DNA from: an uncultured Litoreibacter sp. | Lineage (GTDB): Bacteria > Pseudomonadota > Alphaproteobacteria > Rhodobacterales > Rhodobacteraceae | DNA: 64,000 bases | Reading direction: 5' to 3' | Assembly (NCBI RefSeq): GCF_947487515.1 | Contig: NZ_CANKWO010000001.1 | Coordinates: 186,001-250,000, forward strand | In this document: positions 26,060 through 34,311 of the stretch, piece by piece | Layout of the letters: the number at the start of each line of letters is the position of its first letter | Position numbering within the stretch: position 1 is the stretch's first letter | Notes under the pieces: generated by a model | What the model was told of the DNA's origin: nothing | The model's input: only the letters and a program-made list of their open reading frames with translations | The model's database searches: none | Program-made: the position numbers and the translations under genes

Positions 26060-27871
26060 ATGAAATCAAACTTTTTCCAAACCGTGCGCAAAGGTCTCAC
26101 AACTGTGGCAATCCTTGCGACAAGCGCCGCAATAGCAGAACCTCAGCATGGCATAGCTATGTATGGTAAACCTGCTCTACCACCAGAATTTGTGTCCCTG
26201 CCATATGCGAATCCCAACGCACCGACCGGTGGCAAAATTGTGACCGGTGAAGTCGGCGGGTTTGATTCGCTGAACCCCCACATCCGAAAGGGACGTGTGC
26301 CTTGGCAGCTACGCTTTCTCGCATATGAGAGCCTCATGGGGCGGTCTTGGGACGAGGCCTTCACACTTTACGGGCTACTCGCTGAAACCGTAGAGACCGA
26401 TTCGACGAATCTCTGGGTGGAATTCAAGCTTCGCCCCGAGGCCCGATTCTCTGACGGAAGCCCCGTCACCGCCGAAGATGTGATCTGGTCTTACGAAACT
26501 TTGGGAACCATTGGCCACCCTCGCTATGCGGGGACATGGGCCAAGATCGCCAAATCCGAAATCACACCCTCAGGGACCATTCGCTTCACCTTCAAAGAAC
26601 CTGACCGCGAGCTGGCTTTGATCATGGGCATGCGCCCAATCCTGAAGAAAGCGCAATGGGATGGGGTCAAGTTTGACGAAAGTGGTTTGGATACCATCCC
26701 GATCTCCTCGGCCCCTTATGTCATCGACGACTTTGAAGCGGGCCGCTTTGTGTCCCTTAAACGCAATCCCGACTATTGGGGGCGCGATATCCCAATCCGG
26801 CGTGGCACCAATAACATCGACGAATTGCGCATGGAGTTCTACGGCGATGCGACCGCGATGTTTGAGGCCTTCAAAGCGGGGGAGCTGAACACCATTCGCG
26901 AATCCAATGCCGCCAAATGGGCCCGAGACTACGCGTTTCCACGTATTGCCAATGGTGACGTGGTGAAATCGGAAGTCCCGCACGCGCGCCCGACCGGAAT
27001 GAACGGCTTCGTGATGAACACACGTCGCGGCATCTTTAACGACTGGCGCGTACGCGAGGCCATGCTTCATGCCTTCAACTATGAATTCATCAACGAAAAG
27101 TTGAACGGCGAGGGCGGCCAGCCCCGCATCGCCTCTTACTTCCACAACTCTGTTCTTGGGATGGAGGCGGGGCCCGCGACGGGCAGGGTTGCCGAACTCT
27201 TGGCGCCGTTTAAGGACGACCTGCTTCCTGGGACATTGGAAGGCTACAGCTTCCCGCAAAGCAACGGATCGGCACGCAACCGCGCAGGTATCCGCGAGGC
27301 CTTGCGTTTGTTGGAAGACGCTGGCTGGACTGTAAAGGACGGCGTTCTAACCGGCAGCAACGGTAAACCATTCGTTTTCGACATTCTTTTGAAGCAGGGC
27401 AGCTCGGAGCACCAATCGATCGCAAGCATCTACAAAGAGCACCTAAAACGTTTGGGGATCTTCCCTACAATCACCATAGTTGACAGCGCCCAGTACCGTG
27501 AACGAACTGACGCCTATGACTTTGACATGACACACTTTATTCGCGGTCTTTCCCTGAGCCCCGGCAATGAGCAGATGGCGTATTGGGGCAGCGACGGAGT
27601 GGACAACAACGGCTCACGCAACTGGATGGGCATGTCCAGCCCCGCCGCAGAGGCGATGATCCAAACGATGCTCACCTCGCAAAGCCAAGAGGACTACCGC
27701 GCCGCCGTCAAAGCACTGGACCGCATTCTAACGGCTGGTCGCTACGTCGTGCCATTGTGGTACTCCAACGTCTCTATGTTGGCCCATGACGCGGACTTGA
27801 AGTTTTCGGACAATGTTCCTGTCTACGGCGATTGGATCGGGTTCCAACCAGACGTCTGGTGGTCGGAGTAA
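26060..27871 (+). CDS. Extracellular solute-binding protein, family 5 (YejA-like)
   Basis: Periplasmic binding protein of an oligopeptide-type ABC importer, 603 residues. Residues 1-27 form a signal peptide ending in AIA-E. The family 5 signatures are present: LAETVETDSTNLWVEFKLRPEARFSDGSPVTAEDV near residue 105 and the C-terminal segments on DRILTAGRYVVPLWY. YejA-type features are the HGIAMYGKPALPPEF start and RGTNNIDELRMEFYGD. No permease or ATPase gene lies next to it, so it works with a transporter encoded elsewhere. Confidence 0.88.
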   Translation: MKSNFFQTVRKGLTTVAILATSAAIAEPQHGIAMYGKPALPPEFVSLPYANPNAPTGGKIVTGEVGGFDSLNPHIRKGRVPWQLRFLAYESLMGRSWDEAFTLYGLLAETVETDSTNLWVEFKLRPEARFSDGSPVTAEDVIWSYETLGTIGHPRYAGTWAKIAKSEITPSGTIRFTFKEPDRELALIMGMRPILKKAQWDGVKFDESGLDTIPISSAPYVIDDFEAGRFVSLKRNPDYWGRDIPIRRGTNNIDELRMEFYGDATAMFEAFKAGELNTIRESNAAKWARDYAFPRIANGDVVKSEVPHARPTGMNGFVMNTRRGIFNDWRVREAMLHAFNYEFINEKLNGEGGQPRIASYFHNSVLGMEAGPATGRVAELLAPFKDDLLPGTLEGYSFPQSNGSARNRAGIREALRLLEDAGWTVKDGVLTGSNGKPFVFDILLKQGSSEHQSIASIYKEHLKRLGIFPTITIVDSAQYRERTDAYDFDMTHFIRGLSLSPGNEQMAYWGSDGVDNNGSRNWMGMSSPAAEAMIQTMLTSQSQEDYRAAVKALDRILTAGRYVVPLWYSNVSMLAHDADLKFSDNVPVYGDWIGFQPDVWWSE

Positions 27872-27885
27872 GCCGCGACCCTTCT

Positions 27886-27920
27886 GCAAAAGCAAAACGG
27901 CGGCTCTGGTTGGGCCGCCG
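27886..27920 (-). terminator. Intrinsic terminator for the DUF502 gene
   Basis: CGGCGGC (27898-27904) pairs with GCCGCCG (27914-27920) around a 9-nt loop. On the minus strand the stem is followed by TTTTGCTTTT. It lies 26 bp after the DUF502 stop and also blocks transcription between the convergent genes. Confidence 0.75.
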
Positions 27921-27945
27921 CGATTGATCCGCCGTAGGGGCGCGC

Positions 27946-28647
27946 TTACTGAGCAGCCAAAGCCTTCGCAGGCGAAGTCGGATCGTCCTTATTGGGGTAA
28001 ACCAGCCCCGCCGAGATCACCAGTTTAGCCGCATCTTCCACCGTCATATCTAACTCGATCACATCGGATTTCGGCACGAACAGCAAAAAACCGGACGTGG
28101 GGTTTGGCGTGGTCGGCAAGAAAATGGACATGATCTCGTTTTCGACAGAAATGCTGGCATCGATTTCACCCTTCGCAGAGGTCGAGATAAAGGCAATCGC
28201 CCAAATACCGCGGCGCGGGTATTCCACCAAACAAGCTTTCTCAAAGGAGGTTTCGCGCTGCGAGAACACCGTCTCGGCAATCTGCTTGAGGCCGTTATAG
28301 ATGGACCGCACAACCGGCATCCGATCCACAAGGCTTTCGCCCCACCGCAAGAACGACCGCCCAAGGAACCCTTTGCCCATCCAGCCGACAACCATAGTGA
28401 ACAGCAAGAAGAACGCGACCCCCACGCCGCGCAGGTTGATGCCCACATATTGCTCGGGGCGATAGTGATAGGGCACGAAGGGCAGCACCCAGCTATCGAT
28501 CCAGCCAACGATGCTCCAGATGAACCACATGGTCAGCCCGATGGGGGCAATCACCACCAAACCGGCCAAAAAATTGCCACGCATTCGCGCAAAGAGGCCC
28601 GGCTTGCGGGGTTTCTTAGGTTCAGTTTCCAAATCGTCCAGCAGCAT
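27946..28647 (-). CDS. DUF502 family membrane protein
   Basis: Inner-membrane protein of 233 residues. A short charged N-terminus leads to two transmembrane helices (about 26-48 and 71-92) and a soluble domain with the family segments PVVRSIYNGLKQIAETVFS, EYPRRGIWAIAF and STTPNPTSGF-like LPTTPNPTSGFLLFVP. These fit DUF502, a widespread family of unknown role. It forms a single-gene unit with its own terminator. Confidence 0.85.
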   Translation of the reverse strand: MLLDDLETEPKKPRKPGLFARMRGNFLAGLVVIAPIGLTMWFIWSIVGWIDSWVLPFVPYHYRPEQYVGINLRGVGVAFFLLFTMVVGWMGKGFLGRSFLRWGESLVDRMPVVRSIYNGLKQIAETVFSQRETSFEKACLVEYPRRGIWAIAFISTSAKGEIDASISVENEIMSIFLPTTPNPTSGFLLFVPKSDVIELDMTVEDAAKLVISAGLVYPNKDDPTSPAKALAAQ

Positions 28648-28735
28648 GAGCGCTCTTGTCTCTCTTTTCGTCTTACCAACTTATGTATGATCCCACACAC
28701 TATCCGGCAAGATGATCAAGTGTTTATGGGGGTAT

Positions 28736-29638
28736 TCAGGTCAAATTTCGAGCAATCTGCGCCGCCAATCGCGCATTGTTCAGCACCAACGCTATGTTGG
28801 CAGTCAAGGAGGCACCGTCGGTTAGCTCAAAAATGCGCCCCAGCAGGAAGGGCGTTACGGATTTCCCATCCACGCCCTGCGCGTCAGCCTCGGCCAAGGC
28901 TTGTTCGATGATCGGCGTTAGAATCTGAGAGGGGATTTCATCCGTGGCTGGGATCGGGTTGGCGATCAATTGCCCCCCAGGAAGCCCCAATGCGGCCCGC
29001 ATCCGGTGGGCTTTGGCGATGAGAGAGGCCTCATCCATGCGAAGCGGGGCCTTCAAAGTGGATACCCGCGACCAAAAGGCCGGCAGCATATCTTGGCCAT
29101 AGGCGATAACCGGAACCCCAAGGGTTTCCAACACCTCCAATGTCTTGGGCAGGTCCAAAATCGCCTTGGCACCGGCCGCGACGACTGTAACCGCGGTTTG
29201 CGACAACTCTTGCAGATCGGCGGATATGTCGAAGCTTAGCTCTGCTCCACGGTGAACGCCGCCGATACCGCCTGTGGCAAAGACCTCAATGCCCGCGTGG
29301 CGCGCCGCAATCATCGTGGCCGCCACGGTTGTGGCTCCGGTGCCTCCGGTCGCGAGACTGGCGGCCATATCCGCCCGCGATAGCTTTGCCACATCCTTGG
29401 CCTGACCCAGACCGTCCAACTCGGCCTCGGTCAACCCGATGTGCAACTGGCCGTCGATCACAGCAATCGTAGCGGGGACGGCCCCGTGATCGCGGATGGT
29501 TTGCTCTACACGCCGTGCGGTGTCCACGTTTTGCGGGTAGGGCATGCCATGGGTGATAATGGTGCTCTCCAACGCCACAATAGGCTGGCCTGCGGCCTTT
29601 GCGGCCTCAACTTCGGGGGCATAGTGCAAGGGGATCAA
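28736..29638 (-). CDS. psuG: Pseudouridine-5'-phosphate glycosidase
   Basis: Splits pseudouridine 5'-phosphate into uracil and ribose 5-phosphate, the second step of pseudouridine breakdown. The 300-residue protein has the typical start VALESTIITHGMPYPQN, the central GTGATTVAATMIAAR and GGIGGVHRGAE, and a late GxS-type region KSVTPFLLGRI. The start is TTG: psuK's stop overlaps it as TTGA, and the next Met lies 31 residues inside conserved sequence. Paired with the kinase gene psuK directly upstream. Confidence 0.93.
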   Translation of the reverse strand: MIPLHYAPEVEAAKAAGQPIVALESTIITHGMPYPQNVDTARRVEQTIRDHGAVPATIAVIDGQLHIGLTEAELDGLGQAKDVAKLSRADMAASLATGGTGATTVAATMIAARHAGIEVFATGGIGGVHRGAELSFDISADLQELSQTAVTVVAAGAKAILDLPKTLEVLETLGVPVIAYGQDMLPAFWSRVSTLKAPLRMDEASLIAKAHRMRAALGLPGGQLIANPIPATDEIPSQILTPIIEQALAEADAQGVDGKSVTPFLLGRIFELTDGASLTANIALVLNNARLAAQIARNLT

Positions 29639-30510
29639 TAGCTGTCTCCGGAAATATATGTGGCTGTCGCCTGCAGGGCGTTTTGCAAGGCCGCCTCTGG
29701 TGTGGCCCCTTTGGATTCGGCTGAAACATGGGCCGCCATGAAAGTATCACCGGCACCGGTGATCCGTTTCACCTCAACCGAGGGCGGGGTTACCGTTATC
29801 AAAGTGTCGCCAGAAGCCAAGGAAGCAGCCTCGGCCCCATTGGTAACCAACGCACGATGTAGCCCTTGCCCCAGCAGCGCCGAGGCCGCGGCTGCGCTAT
29901 CTGGGAAATCCGTATCTAGCAATAAGCCTGCCTCTTCGAGGTTCACATAAAGCGTGGCGGTGGGATGCGACAAGAAAGGCTGCAAGCGCTTCGCCTTTCC
30001 AGGAGAGGCGGGGGCAATGCGCAAGTCAGCTTTCGTAAAGACCGGATCCGCCGCAATCTGCGTCAACAAATCAAGGGTCAAATTTCCATCAAGGGCGATC
30101 AACCCGCGCCAGCCAGCAAGTGCCTTGGTCAACGGAGACAGGATCGCGGCCCCCGCTTCCTCCAAGGAATGCGCATCTGCGATGGCCGCAATCAACCCGT
30201 TTCGACCTTCAATCGCCATGTAGCGATCTGTGGGCAAATCCGTGGGGCGGTAGATGTGGTCAGTGATGACACCGCGCCCTCTGCAGGCCTGCATCAGCTC
30301 TTGGCCCTCAGCATCGGTTCCAATCGACGTCAGCACCGCGGGCGTCATACCGTAGGCCTGAACCGCCATAGCGATATTCATCGCGACCCCTCCGGGCACC
30401 CGCGTTATATGGCCGGGACGATCATGCCCGCGTTCCATGTTTTCATCGTGGCGCCCGATAATGTCCCAAAGGACGGCGCCAATGCAAAGGATGTCAGCTG
30501 TCTTAGTCAT
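29635..30510 (-). CDS. psuK: PfkB-family sugar kinase, probable pseudouridine kinase
   Basis: Ribokinase-like enzyme of 291 residues. The PfkB signatures are [15 protein letters not shown] near residue 40 and the ATP/anion-hole motif [12 protein letters not shown] near 250 with the catalytic Asp. Its coupling to psuG by a 4-nt TTGA overlap indicates that it phosphorylates pseudouridine before PsuG cleaves the glycosidic bond. The pair recycles pseudouridine from RNA turnover. Assignment to pseudouridine rests on context. Confidence 0.88.
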   Translation of the reverse strand: MTKTADILCIGAVLWDIIGRHDENMERGHDRPGHITRVPGGVAMNIAMAVQAYGMTPAVLTSIGTDAEGQELMQACRGRGVITDHIYRPTDLPTDRYMAIEGRNGLIAAIADAHSLEEAGAAILSPLTKALAGWRGLIALDGNLTLDLLTQIAADPVFTKADLRIAPASPGKAKRLQPFLSHPTATLYVNLEEAGLLLDTDFPDSAAAASALLGQGLHRALVTNGAEAASLASGDTLITVTPPSVEVKRITGAGDTFMAAHVSAESKGATPEAALQNALQATATYISGDSY

Positions 30511-30774
30511 GAGACGCGTTATGATCGCGACAGGTGGAAGGGATCAAGGGGTATCACGACGGATTTCAAGCCAATTGCGCCCAACGTCCAGATTCCCCCC
30601 GATTTCCCACGCGAAAGACGGCATTGGGGCTTGCAGGCAAGCAGGGCTTGGGCTAATTGGCGCTTACTTCGCAGGCGGGGTCGGGCAGATTGGGGAGACA
30701 TCCCAAGACGTCCACCGGTTGAGGCATTCGTCTCTACACCCCGCCGAGGCATAAACCGGAAAAGGAAAACGGAT
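30511..30774 (+). promoter_or_regulatory. rpsB upstream region / leader
   Basis: This 264-bp gap between divergent psuK and rpsB must hold the promoters for both. A plausible ribosome site (AAAAGGAAAACGG) ends 4 nt before the rpsB ATG. No clear -35/-10 pair or regulatory hairpin was resolved by eye, though leaders of S2 operons are often autoregulated by the protein. Confidence 0.4.
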
Positions 30775-31539
30775 ATGGCACTGCCAGAATTTTCGCTCCG
30801 TCAGCTTTTGGAAGCTGGCGTTCACTTTGGTCACCAAACCCAACGCTGGAACCCGCGTATGGCCCCGTATATCTACGGCGCTAAAAACGGCATCCACATC
30901 ATGGATTTGACCCAAACCGTCCCAATGCTGGAGCAGTCGCTGCAAGTTGTACGTGACACCACCGCAAAGGGCGGCCGCATTTTGTTCGTCGGCACCAAGC
31001 GTCAGGCACAACGCCCGATCGCTGAAGCTGCTGAAAAATGCGCTCAGTACTACATGAACCACCGTTGGTTGGGCGGCACGCTCACCAACTGGAAAACAGT
31101 TTCCAACTCGATCAACCGTTTGAAGAAGATCGACGAAGCCCAAGAATCCGGCTTCACAGGTCTGACCAAGAAAGAGCGTCTTGGCATGGAACGTGATCAA
31201 GGCAAGCTTCAGGCTTCTTTGGGCGGCATCCGCGAAATGGGCGGCGTTCCTGACTTGTTGGTTGTGATCGACGTAAACAAAGAAGACTTGGCCATCGCCG
31301 AAGCAAAGAAGCTGGGCATCCCAGTGATTGCTGTGGTTGACTCCAACTGCTCGCCAGACGGCATCGACTACCTGATCCCAGGCAACGACGACGCATCGCG
31401 CGCCATCGGTCTCTACTGCGATCTGGTTGCACGTGCGGCTTTGGACGGCATGCAGGCGCAAATGGGCGCTGCTGGTGTTGATCTGGGCGCAATGGACGAA
31501 GCGATGACTGAAGAAGCTGTCGCTCCTGCTGAAGGCTAA
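30775..31539 (+). CDS. rpsB: 30S ribosomal protein S2
   Basis: Small-subunit ribosomal protein of 254 residues, needed for S1 docking on the 30S particle. Signatures are [19 protein letters not shown] at the N-terminus, FVGTKRQAQ, the Trp-rich [15 protein letters not shown] and the S2 signature [24 protein letters not shown]. The ATG at 30775 is fixed by the conserved N-terminus; the frame stays open far upstream but that part is not coding. Codon use is biased as expected for a highly expressed gene. tsf follows, the universal rpsB-tsf pair. Confidence 0.98.
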   Translation: MALPEFSLRQLLEAGVHFGHQTQRWNPRMAPYIYGAKNGIHIMDLTQTVPMLEQSLQVVRDTTAKGGRILFVGTKRQAQRPIAEAAEKCAQYYMNHRWLGGTLTNWKTVSNSINRLKKIDEAQESGFTGLTKKERLGMERDQGKLQASLGGIREMGGVPDLLVVIDVNKEDLAIAEAKKLGIPVIAVVDSNCSPDGIDYLIPGNDDASRAIGLYCDLVARAALDGMQAQMGAAGVDLGAMDEAMTEEAVAPAEG

Positions 31540-31620
31540 GGCCTGACGTCATAAACTCTTTACCCGAGGGCTGTTACGGCCTTCGGGGCTAACCCTATTT
31601 TTTCTATTAGGAGAACCATG

Positions 31621-32496
31621 ATGGCGATTACTGCTGCACTGGTGAAAGAACTGCGCGACTCGACTGGCGCGGGCATGATGGACGCAAAAAAAGCGCTGAC
31701 AGAGACAGAAGGCGACATGGAAGCCGCTGTTGACTGGCTGCGCACCAAAGGCTTGGCAAAGGCTGCCAAGAAATCCGGCCGTACCGCTGCTGAAGGCCTT
31801 GTGGCTGTTAAGGTAGAGGGCGGCGTTGGTGTTGCTGTTGAAGTGAACTCCGAGACTGACTTCGTTGGTAAAAACGCTGAATTCCAAGCTATGGTTTCTG
31901 GTGTGGCCGATGTTGCTGTTACCTGCGCCGACACAGATGCACTTGCTGCAGCTGACATGGGCGGCAAATCGGTTGCTGACACAATCACTGCTAAGGTTGC
32001 TACGATCGGCGAAAACATGTCCCTGCGCCGCATGGCTCGCTTGGAAGGCGCTTCGGTCGTTTCCTACGTGCACAACGCAGCAGCAGACGGCATGGGCAAA
32101 ATCGGCGTTTTGGTGGCTTTGTCCGCTGAGAACGAAGCGTTCGGCAAGCAGGTCGCGATGCACGTCGCTGCGGTGAACCCTGCGTCCTTGTCCGAAGCCG
32201 ATCTGGATGCCTCGGTTGTTGAAAAAGAGAAAACGGTTCAGATGGACATCGCCCGCGAAAGCGGCAAGCCAGAAGCCGTGATCGAGAAGATGATCGTCGG
32301 CCGCATGAAGAAATTCATGGCCGAAGTTACTTTGCTGAACCAAGCATTCGTTGTGAACCCAGACCTGACCGTTGAAGCGGCTGCAAAAGAAGCAGGCGTC
32401 GAAATCACTGGCTTCGTACGTTTGGAAGTGGGCGAAGGCATCGAGAAGAAAGAAGAGAACTTCGCGGAAGAAGTTGCGGCAACGCTGAAAGGCTAA
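31621..32496 (+). CDS. tsf: Elongation factor Ts
   Basis: Nucleotide exchange factor for EF-Tu, 291 residues. It has the N-terminal UBA-like domain with [22 protein letters not shown], the core signature [24 protein letters not shown], and the C-terminal segment. Two adjacent ATG codons lie at 31618 and 31621; the second is chosen since AGGAGA is then 6 nt away rather than 3. A strong terminator follows 28 bp after the stop, ending the rpsB-tsf unit. Confidence 0.97.
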   Translation: MAITAALVKELRDSTGAGMMDAKKALTETEGDMEAAVDWLRTKGLAKAAKKSGRTAAEGLVAVKVEGGVGVAVEVNSETDFVGKNAEFQAMVSGVADVAVTCADTDALAAADMGGKSVADTITAKVATIGENMSLRRMARLEGASVVSYVHNAAADGMGKIGVLVALSAENEAFGKQVAMHVAAVNPASLSEADLDASVVEKEKTVQMDIARESGKPEAVIEKMIVGRMKKFMAEVTLLNQAFVVNPDLTVEAAAKEAGVEITGFVRLEVGEGIEKKEENFAEEVAATLKG

Positions 32497-32524
32497 GCCT
32501 CTCTACATACTCTACTGACACAAA

Positions 32525-32560
32525 AAAACGGCGCGATGGGGAAACCCTTCGCGCCGTTTT
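32525..32560. terminator. Bidirectional intrinsic terminator after tsf
   Basis: AAAACGGCGCGA (32525-32536) pairs with TCGCGCCGTTTT (32549-32560), with an inner GGG/CCC stem closed by a GAAA loop. The plus strand ends in TTTT and the minus strand in TTTTTTT, so it can stop transcripts arriving from tsf and from the luxR side. Confidence 0.88.
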
Positions 32561-32752
32561 AGTATGTTGTCGGGCTCACATGCTGGGGATGATGCGAGCC
32601 CGACTAAGGGAGGAGAGCAAACATCGCCAAGACCTGTCGAGGATCTTAACAATGCGCACCGGTCGAAATCCTACCCAACCGGTACTACCCTTGAAAATGC
32701 AAGGCGCACCCTAACTTATGCCTCACGGCCGGAGCCGTCACTCATAAGGCAT
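32525..32752 (-). ncRNA. Candidate minus-strand small RNA with a CUCCUCCC motif
   Basis: The 365 bp between the tsf terminator and the luxR stop hold no convincing gene but several inverted repeats: GTCGGGCTC/GAGCCCGAC at 32569-32604, and ACGGC/GCCGT around 32730. On the minus strand a CU-rich single-stranded stretch (TCTCCTCCC, complement of 32608-32616) sits just before that hairpin and the terminator, as in anti-Shine-Dalgarno small RNAs of this group. A possible promoter is TTGATT (complement of 32781-32786) and CATAGT (complement of 32759-32764) with a 16-bp spacer. It could instead be a long luxR 3' UTR. Confidence 0.35.
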
Positions 32753-32925
32753 GAATGAACTATGTCGCTGCGACGCGGAAAATCAAAGTAGGGATTTCCT
32801 TACCTATACGCGTCGCCGGAACGCGTCGCTGTAAGTATTTGAATTTACTAAATTATTTACCATTGATCGCAGGCGAAAACCGGCCGGTGAAACGGAAAAA
32901 TATTGCCCGTCTAAACGACCTAACT

Positions 32926-33687
32926 TCAGCGCTCGATTAGGAAAAACTGGTTTTGGCTGGAGGCTTTCAAAATTGCTTGGGCCGTTGTGTCCACATCAAG
33001 GGTCTCACGTGCCAAGCGCAAATGCTTTTCGATTGTTGCGGGGTTTAGCCCCATAATCGTTGCAGTATCTTGAATGGTTTTACCATCTGCAACCCACTCA
33101 AGCACCTCACGCTGCCGCGCGGTGAGGGGCCGACGTTGACCCGTCGTATGTGGAAGCTGCGTCACCTTCAAGTGCATGACTTTATTGGCCAATTCGATAT
33201 CAACACCATGTTTGGACCAAATCTCATCAACATCGTCTTGCGTAAGCCCACGTCGAGCAGTCAACCCAATGGCACCTTTGGCACGGCTTGAGACGTCATG
33301 AAAACTCACGGTGTAACCGGCAGTGACATCAAGGCGCTGGTTCAAAGCCACGACCTCCAACTCCCCGGGGGAAAGTTTTCCGTTCATCGCCAATTCTTGC
33401 ATCATGCGCCAGCTACAAGCGCCAACATTCTCAGCGGCCCAAGCGACCATCGGCCCTTGGTAATAGGCCCCGTCACCAACGAAATGCTCTACGTATTCAG
33501 CGTCATGGTTGGTCAGGATCAAGGCATCTTGCAGGTCACCAAGGGTACTTCCAGTCCGAAACCGAGTATATCCGTAGACGATCCGGTCGAAGCCGAACTC
33601 AGCCATTTTGTCCCCATGCAGGGACCACACATCTTCTAGCGTCTCTGCAACAAGAATTGCGCTCAGGTGCTCTTGAATACTCATCAT
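32926..33687 (-). CDS. LuxR-family transcriptional regulator (LuxR solo)
   Basis: Regulator of 253 residues with an autoinducer-binding-type N-terminal domain (about 10-160) and a GerE helix-turn-helix at about 183-240 (LTARQREVLEWVADGKTIQDTATIMGL). No luxI-type synthase gene is present in the window. Compared with the six residues conserved in TraR-like AHL receptors, the usual DP pair reads GP (YYQGPMVAW) and the upstream Trp/Tyr positions look like Tyr/Phe, so the ligand may not be an acyl-homoserine lactone. It overlaps the aroQ stop by 4 nt (ATGA), so it is expressed with a shikimate-pathway gene. Confidence 0.87.
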   Translation of the reverse strand: MMSIQEHLSAILVAETLEDVWSLHGDKMAEFGFDRIVYGYTRFRTGSTLGDLQDALILTNHDAEYVEHFVGDGAYYQGPMVAWAAENVGACSWRMMQELAMNGKLSPGELEVVALNQRLDVTAGYTVSFHDVSSRAKGAIGLTARRGLTQDDVDEIWSKHGVDIELANKVMHLKVTQLPHTTGQRRPLTARQREVLEWVADGKTIQDTATIMGLNPATIEKHLRLARETLDVDTTAQAILKASSQNQFFLIER

Positions 33688-34121
33688 GCTGCCAGATGTC
33701 CCGCTAATGCATCCAATGCCAATACATATCCTTTCACCCCGAACCCAGCGATCTGACCGAGGGCCACGGGCGCGATGAAAGATTTATGGCGGAAGGCTTC
33801 TCGGGCGTGAATATTCGACAAATGCACTTCAACGACCGGCAATTCGACAGAGGCAATCGCATCCATCAATGCCACAGACGTGTGGGTAAAAGCCCCTGCA
33901 TTCAGGACGATACCTTGATGGGAGGATTTCGCAGCATGAATGGCGTCAATCAGAACGCCCTCATGGTTGGACTGCATGGTTTCAACGTCAAACCCCAGAG
34001 ATTTCCCATGAGCCTTACAGATTTCTTCAACATCAGCCAAAGTGACAGATCCATAAACCTCAGGTTGCCGCGTTCCCAGCAGGTTAAGGTTAGGTCCATT
34101 CAGGACAAGTAGTGATGTCAT
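33684..34121 (-). CDS. aroQ: 3-dehydroquinate dehydratase, type II
   Basis: Dodecameric enzyme converting 3-dehydroquinate to 3-dehydroshikimate in aromatic amino acid synthesis. The 145-residue protein shows NGPNLNLLGTRQPEVYG with the catalytic Tyr, NHEGVLIDAIH, NAGAFTHTSVALMDA and VEVHLSNIHAREAFRHKS with the catalytic His. The ATG at 34121 puts the conserved LLVLNGPNLN at the N-terminus; a site 21 bp upstream is less likely. The stop overlaps the luxR start. Confidence 0.95.
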   Translation of the reverse strand: MTSLLVLNGPNLNLLGTRQPEVYGSVTLADVEEICKAHGKSLGFDVETMQSNHEGVLIDAIHAAKSSHQGIVLNAGAFTHTSVALMDAIASVELPVVEVHLSNIHAREAFRHKSFIAPVALGQIAGFGVKGYVLALDALAGHLAA

Positions 34122-34223
34122 AGAACATTCCTTAGAAAACAAGACCTTCTTATAGCCAGAACGGCTCTGTGTCGAGCGCGTTGCGGCCCCAACTTTCCTG
34201 CGTAGGAAATCCCCTTAACGACG

Positions 34224-34233
34224 ATCACGTGAT
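34224..34233. promoter_or_regulatory. Palindrome upstream of aroQ-luxR
   Basis: ATCACGTGAT is a perfect 10-bp palindrome about 100 bp upstream of the aroQ start, in the 190-bp gap between the histidine kinase stop and aroQ. It could be an operator for the aroQ-luxR promoter. No binding protein is known from the sequence. Confidence 0.3.
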
Positions 34234-34311
34234 ACGGGGGTGCCTACTCCGAGTGTGGCGCTCAGGCTGATCATCGCAAAAGAAAGCTTTTATTGGAAAA
34301 CTATGGTCGTT

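Noticed and set aside
29965-30774. N-terminal extension of ribosomal protein S2
   Set aside because: The frame is open by chance opposite psuK; the conserved S2 start and a ribosome site lie at 30775.
32755-32940. A 61-residue plus-strand gene after tsf
   Set aside because: No ribosome site, no recognisable sequence, and it runs into the luxR stop on the other strand; the region looks like structured RNA instead.
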